Shown: positions 6,048 to 11,019 of the stretch, piece by piece
Numbering within the stretch: the first letter of the stretch is position 1
How the letters are laid out: each line of letters starts with the position of its first letter
Origin: Xylaria sp. FL1777
Taxonomy: Eukaryota > Ascomycota > Sordariomycetes > Xylariales > Xylariaceae
Assembly (NCBI GenBank): GCA_022578965.1
Contig: MU401068.1
Span: 1-11,019 of the forward strand
Reading direction: 5' to 3'
Length of the DNA stretch: 11,019 bases
Notes under the pieces: generated by a model
What the model saw: the letters and a program-made list of their open reading frames with translations, nothing else
Database searches by the model: none
What the model was told of the DNA's origin: nothing
Position numbers and translations under genes: made by a program

Positions 6048-9000
6048 TTAATAAGTTAAATAATTTAAAAATATTGCTTTAAATAAAAAGTAAATTTCTT
6101 TTAAAGCTAAATATAAGCTAAAAACTAATAGCGCATAAATAAAATAATTAAAAAATAAAAAGCACTTTAAAAAAAGAATTAAATAGCACATAAAATTATT
6201 AAAAAAAAAGTATTTATAACTAAACTTTTTTTTAGCAAATTAGCTAGTATTTTTATTAGTATACTTTATTAAATAAAAGCTAATATTAATTTTTGTAAAA
6301 AAATAAAAGCAAAAAAAACGTAGCTCTTTTAAAAATATTATAGCCCTTTATATAATACTTTTATAAAAACTAAAAACTGCGCTCTTAAGCAAAAATGCTA
6401 GCGTAATAATTATTAATAACCTGTTTTAAAACACAAACTAAAAAATTAAATAATAATACAAATGTTTAAGTATTAAACTTTTATGCATAATAAAAGTAAA
6501 CAAAAATAAAAGCTTTTTTATAAAATATATTATTAACTAATTTTAAAATTTATAAATAAATTTAAATAAAAGCATTACTATTTAAACTTAAAAAATAATA
6601 AACTATATATAAATAAAGTAAAACTAAAAAAAACTTTATTAAAAGTTTACAGTAGTTTTAATATATAAATTAATTGTTAAATTTATGTATAAAAGCAAAA
6701 AACTTATTAAACTATTTAATAGTTAATTATTACTAAAGTTTCTTTTAAAATAGCAGTATTAAATATTTAGTTTTATAAAATAAAGCAAATAATTAAAAAC
6801 GCAAAAACGCTTTTTAGCTTTTATTTATTTTTAAACTTTAAATATATAAAAAGCTTTTATTGCTTAATTAAATATAAGCATTTAAATATATTAATACTAG
6901 TAAGCTATTTTTAATAAGCAAAACTAGCAATATAAAATAAACTAAACGTAAAGTTAAAATACTAAAATAAATGTTTATTAAACATTACAAAAAGTATTAA
7001 TATATTTAAATAATAAAACAGTAGTTATAAAAGTTAAAATCTGCTAAAAACTATATAATAACTTACTTATTAAATATATTAGCCCTAAAAATAAATAGCG
7101 TTTAAGCATTTTATTTATATTTTGCCTTTAAAGTAAAAAAAAAGCTTTAAAAATAAGCAGCTATAAAGGTTTAATAATAAAGCTTAAAACGTAAGCTTAA
7201 ATTAAACAGCTTTTAGTATAAATTTTAATAATAAGTTTTACTTTTTTAGCGTAAATATTTTAAATTTTTAAAAAATAATATACTAATTTTTTTTTTTTTT
7301 ATAAATAGTAGCAAATATTTCAATAAAAACTTAAAAAACTAAAGTAAAAAAAGGTTTTATATAAACAGCAATTAAACATAAGTTAGCTAATTTTAAACTA
7401 TAAAAAAGTTTTGTTTTAAAATAAGCATTTATTGCTTTATATAGCAAAAAAAAAACCAGTTAATATTTTAGCGCTTAAATTTAAGTTTTACGCAGCAACG
7501 CAATTAAACATAAAAATAACAACAAAAGCTTTAAGCAAAGTTTTTTTTTTTTCTTAATAGTTTATTACCTTAAAATTAGTTTGTTTAAAGCTAAAGTTTT
7601 ATAGCTAAAAAAGCCTAATATTTTTGTTAAGTTTAATATGCTTTTAACGTTTTTTAAAAATCTATAAAAAGAAATAATTTTTAAGCTAAATTATACTTAT
7701 AACTGCAATAAATCTTTAAAATAAACAACCTTTAATTAATAAAACAATATAAATAAAAAAAATCAACAAAATAAATCTATAACTTTAAAAAAAAAATTAG
7801 CTTTAAAAATTAAACACGTTAAGCTTTAAATAAAACAAGCTTAAAAGCAAATAAGCTATTAATTAAATAACTAGCAAATAGCTATTAATACTTAAATTTT
7901 AACGCCTTTAGTAAGCTTTAGCTGTTTAGCATACAATAAACAACTAACTTAAAACTAATACAAACAAAAAAAATCTAACTGTTTAATTAAAACATAATAT
8001 TGCAATAATTAAAAAATAATATTAATATAATATAATTTTTGCTTAATGCTTTAAATATTAAAATAAAATAATTTAACTAAGCGTAAATAAACAATAAAAA
8101 TAACTATAACTTAAAAAAAAAAAAGCTATTTAATGTATATTATGCAAAAAAAAAGTCTATATAACGCTAGAAATTAAAAAGGTTATAAAAAAGTTATTAT
8201 AAAATATACTTTAGTAATATTTTATGCTATAATACTATTAAATTATAAAAAGTTTTTAAAGCTTTAAATATTATAGCTTATTAAAAAATAAAATATAATA
8301 CTAAATATAATAGCTTAAAAATAATAAAAACTTCAAAAATAGTAATAATAAATAATTTATAACTAAGTTTATATAATAAAAGATATAATTTAATAATTAA
8401 ATAGCAAAAAGTTAAATATATTATAGCAAATTTTGTTATAATAGCACTTAGTTTAAAATATAATCTATTTTAAACGTAAAAACATACTAATATTATATAG
8501 CTTTTAAAGTAGCTAAATGCTTTATTATTTAATTAATAATACATATAAATAAATTAATAAGATTTTTACTGTTTTTATTTATTATTTAGCAAAACTATAG
8601 CTAAAAAAACAAGCTTAGCAAAATTAGCAAAAAAAAAAAACCCTAAGTTTAACTTAGCAAAGTTAAAAATAATATAATGCTATTATTAGTTTATGTTTTT
8701 TTATAAAAGTAAAAAAAAATAAACAAAACAATTTAAAATAAAGAACTTTATAAAAAACTAAAATAGTTTTTCTATAATAATTTTATAGCAAACTAGTAAT
8801 ATAGTTATTATAATATATACTAAAGTATTAATTCTTTTAAGTTAAAAAAAGCTTAAAATATATATTAAGCTTAAGCAAAAGCTTATATTATAATAAGTTA
8901 AAAAAGCTATAACAAAATATTATGCTTATAAAATAAAAAAATTAATTAAGCTTAACTTTAATTTAATATTATAAAAAAACATAAAAAGTATAAAATAAAT

Positions 9001-10086
9001 AAAAGCTTTAGTACTAATAAAATACTATTACTTCTATTGTTTTTTTATTTATTTAATAAAGTAAAGCTAAATATTATGTTTAACTTTTAATATTAAAGTT
9101 TTTTATAAGCTAACTTAAATTAAAAACATTATTAAGTAAAAAGTTTAGCTAAAGCAGCACATTTATTAAACTATAACGCAAATAAATAATAATTTTTGTT
9201 TTTTTTTTTTGTTTAAGGTTAAAATATAAGTGCTAATATAATTTAAATAAGTGTTTTAAAAAAAGCTTATAAAAAACAAAAATCTTTAGTAAAACAAAAA
9301 AATAAAAGTTCTTTTAATTTTAATTTTTAATATAAATATAAACTATAAAAATATAGCTTATTAATTTTTTAATCTTTTAAAATTTAAAGCTAAAAGTGCT
9401 AAAAAAGTTACTATAAAAATAATTAGCTTATAATAGCTAAGCATTTATAGTAATATTGCTTTTTAATTTTTTAATATTAGCTTTTTTTATTATACTAAAG
9501 CAAAATTTAATAAGCATTAAATTGTTTACTTATTAAAGTATAAGTTTTTTATTAATAAAAATAATTAAGCTAAAAAAAAATATTTATTTATTTTAGCTAG
9601 TTAATATAATAACAAAAGTTATAAATGTTATATAGCTATATAACTTAATTTAAAAAAAGCTATAATAATAGTATAAAAGCTTTGTTATATTAATTTTAAG
9701 TAAAGTTATATGTTTAAAAAAACTTAATATATAGCTTATATAAAGCGTAGTAAAATATAAGCAGCTTTAAAATAAAAAGCTAAACTGCTTATAAAATGTG
9801 CTAAACTTTTAAAAAATCAAAGCTAAATAAAAAAAAGCTTATAACTTAAATCTATTTAAAGGCATTAAAGCTATATAAAAAAATATTATAGTAAGCTTAA
9901 TATTTTTAAAAAAAGAAAATAATTAAGCCTTTAAATAAAACTTCTTTTTACAAAAAATTAAATAAAAAACATAAGCTAAGTTTAAACTATTATAAAATAA
10001 GTTAGTTTTATTTTACTAATAACTTTATTATAATAATAATTTAGCTTAGTATAAAAAGAACTATTAATTTAAATAATTAATTTTTG

Positions 10087-10139
10087 TAGCTATTTAATTA
10101 AATAATATATTAATATTATTATTTGCTAAATAATAGCTA
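10087..10139. repeat. Nested inverted repeat, possible cruciform
   Basis: Outer arms TAGCTATT (10087-10094) and AATAGCTA (10132-10139) pair perfectly. An inner stem AATAATAT (10101-10108) pairs with ATATTATT (10113-10120) around the loop ATTA. The spacers between outer and inner arms differ by a few bases. The nesting around one centre is more structured than a lone stem, but AT-rich DNA yields such folds by chance. Confidence 0.5.
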
Positions 10140-10389
10140 AACGCCTTTAAGTTAAAATTTATATTAAAACGTAGTAATATTTCTTATATATTATAAACGT
10201 ATTAAAATAAACTTTATACTTTATATTTTAGCAAATAAATTATTTATATAGCTAAAAGTAGTTATATAATAGTTTATATATTATAATTTTTATATATATA
10301 AAATAAAATCTTTTATAAATAATTTAGCTATATAAAAAAGTTTTATAAGCAATAAAATAGCTTTATTATTATAATTTACTAAAAGTAAG

Positions 10390-10495
10390 CCTTTTTTTGC
10401 TTTAATTTTTTTATATTTTTTTTTAAAATAAAAAACATAAAAAAAGATCTTTTTTTTTTTTTTTTAGCTTTTAATCTTTATGCTTTTTTTTTTTT
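10390..10495. repeat. Poly-T / pyrimidine tract cluster
   Basis: There are several long T runs on the + strand: T7 at 10392-10398, T9 near 10426-10434, T16 at 10450-10465 and T12 at 10484-10495. A T16 run is the longest homopolymer I noticed in the window. On the - strand these are poly-A runs, which could mark a retroposon tail or just slippage. No element body or target-site duplication is recognisable. Confidence 0.7.
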
Positions 10496-10542
10496 AAGTT
10501 AAGTTTTAAGTATATTATGTTATTATTGCTTACGTTATAGCT

Positions 10543-10558
10543 TATATTACGTAATATA
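10543..10558. repeat. Perfect 16-bp palindrome
   Basis: TATATTACGTAATATA is its own reverse complement, centred on TACGTA. It includes a CpG, rare in this window. A few perfect 16-bp palindromes are expected by chance at this composition, so no binding site is claimed. Confidence 0.6.
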
Positions 10559-10619
10559 CTAAAGTAAAAATTAAAGCACAAAAAAAAATATTTTTATTTT
10601 TTTTATTTTTTTAAAAAAC

Positions 10620-10764
10620 CAAAGTATTTTAAAAAGTAATCTTAAAGCGATTTAAAAGCTTAAAAAGCCCTAAAAGTATATATAAAGTAAGTATAGTCAA
10701 AAAACTAAAATTTTACTAAGTAGCTTTAGCTCTTTTAACGCGCAGCAAGTAAAAAAAGTATTAA
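10620..10764. other. Less AT-saturated stretch before the right satellite
   Basis: Local G+C is visibly higher here: AAAGCGATTT, AAAAAGCCCTAAAAG, and TTTTAACGCGCAGCAAG around 10735-10751, which has two CpG within four bases. No open frame or RNA gene is visible. It may be a less mutated remnant or the start of different DNA at the edge of the block. Confidence 0.5.
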
Positions 10765-10810
10765 AACATATAAAAAAAAAAGCATAAGTAAAAAATAAAG
10801 TATATAAAAT

Positions 10811-10948
10811 AAAATATATATAAAATAAGTCCTTTTAAATAAAATAAGTATAAAGTAAAGTTTATATAAAATAAGTTCTTTTAGATAAAGTAAGTATAAA
10901 ATAAAGTTTATATAAAGTAAATTCTTTAAAGTAAAATATATATAAAGT
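10811..10948. repeat. 46-bp tandem repeat, three units
   Basis: Units at 10811-10856, 10857-10902 and 10903-10948 align without gaps. Each carries a TATATAAARTAAR-like left half, a TTCTTT or TCCTTT centre and a RTATAAA-like right half. Most differences between units are A/G or C/T (for example TCC/TTC and TTAGATAAAG/TTAAATAAAA), with a few A/T changes. Bases 10765-10810 share the final AAATAAAG and TATAAAAT words and may be a decayed fourth unit. It is unrelated in period to the 7/21-bp satellite on the left. No coding or promoter role is visible. Confidence 0.88.
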
Positions 10949-11019
10949 ATTTTTTATTAATAAACTATAAAAAAATTACTATATATACTAATTTTATTTT
11001 TATTAAAGCATTAAATATA
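10949..11019. other. Right end of window, AT-rich, no feature
   Basis: The 46-bp register stops at about 10948. The remainder is AT-rich and non-coding, with no repeat that I can recognise. Confidence 0.6.

Larger units (their letters stand above)
4857..10380. other. Gene-free AT-rich relic DNA, main block
   Basis: Over 5 kb without a supportable gene. The longest open frame (complement of 5798-5998, 66 codons) is a Leu/Phe/Lys/Asn run dictated by AT-richness, with no domain. G+C is 17.5% by hand count in 5761-6000 (24 C, 18 G). Slightly G+C-richer islets lie near 6378-6422 and 7470-7505 (TTTTACGCAGCAACGCAATT) and may be the least mutated remnants. No tRNA B-box, rRNA word, LTR pair or tandem array was seen. 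Inverted repeats at 6004-6047 and 10087-10139 are listed separately. Confidence 0.75.

Noticed and set aside
8641..8657. CCCTAA-like word after an A-tract, possible telomere repeat
   Set aside because: It is a single copy only. Fungal telomeres carry tandem TTAGGG/CCCTAA. The adjoining CTAAGTT/AACTTAG palindrome is short enough to be chance.
8193..8828. Similar 24-mers at 8193 and 8804 (GTTATTATAAAATATACT and GTTATTATAATATATACT)
   Set aside because: The words are A/T-only apart from G and C at the ends, and the differences are A/T transversions, unlike the 4080/4703 pair. Flanks do not align, so chance similarity is enough.
1..11019. Mitochondrial intergenic spacer
   Set aside because: The 114-340 repeats recall AT-rich spacers of yeast mitochondrial DNA, but there are no GC clusters, tRNA genes or nonanucleotide promoters, and the GCT/AGC-rich decay with transition-type duplicate divergence fits nuclear RIP-like DNA better.
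1..11019. CRISPR array, riboswitch or bacterial operon
   Set aside because: The satellite spacers are themselves repetitive, not unique, so the core/interval layout is not a CRISPR array. No coding genes, ribosome binding sites or rho-independent terminators with GC stems were found.

Overview
This 11 kb window carries no gene that I can support. It is about 83% A+T or more (I counted 17.5% G+C by hand in 5761-6000). Stop codons, mainly TAA and TAG, close every frame quickly. The best reading is a gene-free AT-rich heterochromatic block of a filamentous ascomycete fungus (an AT isochore, or pericentromeric or subtelomeric DNA) heavily mutated by a cytosine-to-thymine process such as repeat-induced point mutation (RIP). 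The support is extreme TpA content, loss of all coding potential, a relic duplication whose copies differ mostly by transitions, and surviving C/G concentrated in GpC (AGCT). No single gene fixes the species. AT-rich protist intergenic DNA or a mitochondrial spacer are less likely alternatives.

Layout. Bases 1-1101 are a hierarchical satellite. It starts with a possible decayed core (33-66). Sixteen 7-bp units (114-225) follow, then a 14-bp register (243-340). A higher-order array (341-1101) completes it: a conserved 44-47 bp core occurs five times, and the four intervals hold 4, 5, 6 and 7 copies of a 21-bp unit (three heptamers). G is far commoner than C on the + strand here, and most unit variants are A/G changes. 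Bases 1102-10764 are relic, non-coding, non-tandem DNA. It contains a local tandem duplication (1477-1585), a direct duplication of about 155 bp (4080-4234 and 4703-4856), several AT-rich inverted repeats and a poly-T cluster (10390-10495). Bases 10811-10948 are a second, unrelated satellite of three 46-bp units.

Nothing here works together as genes do. The interest lies in repeat architecture and mutational pattern: a 7/14/21/higher-order ladder with a stepwise copy-number progression, and a C-survival pattern that depends strongly on the base 5' of the C. Counts quoted are by eye and small-sample; a whole-window computation should replace them.
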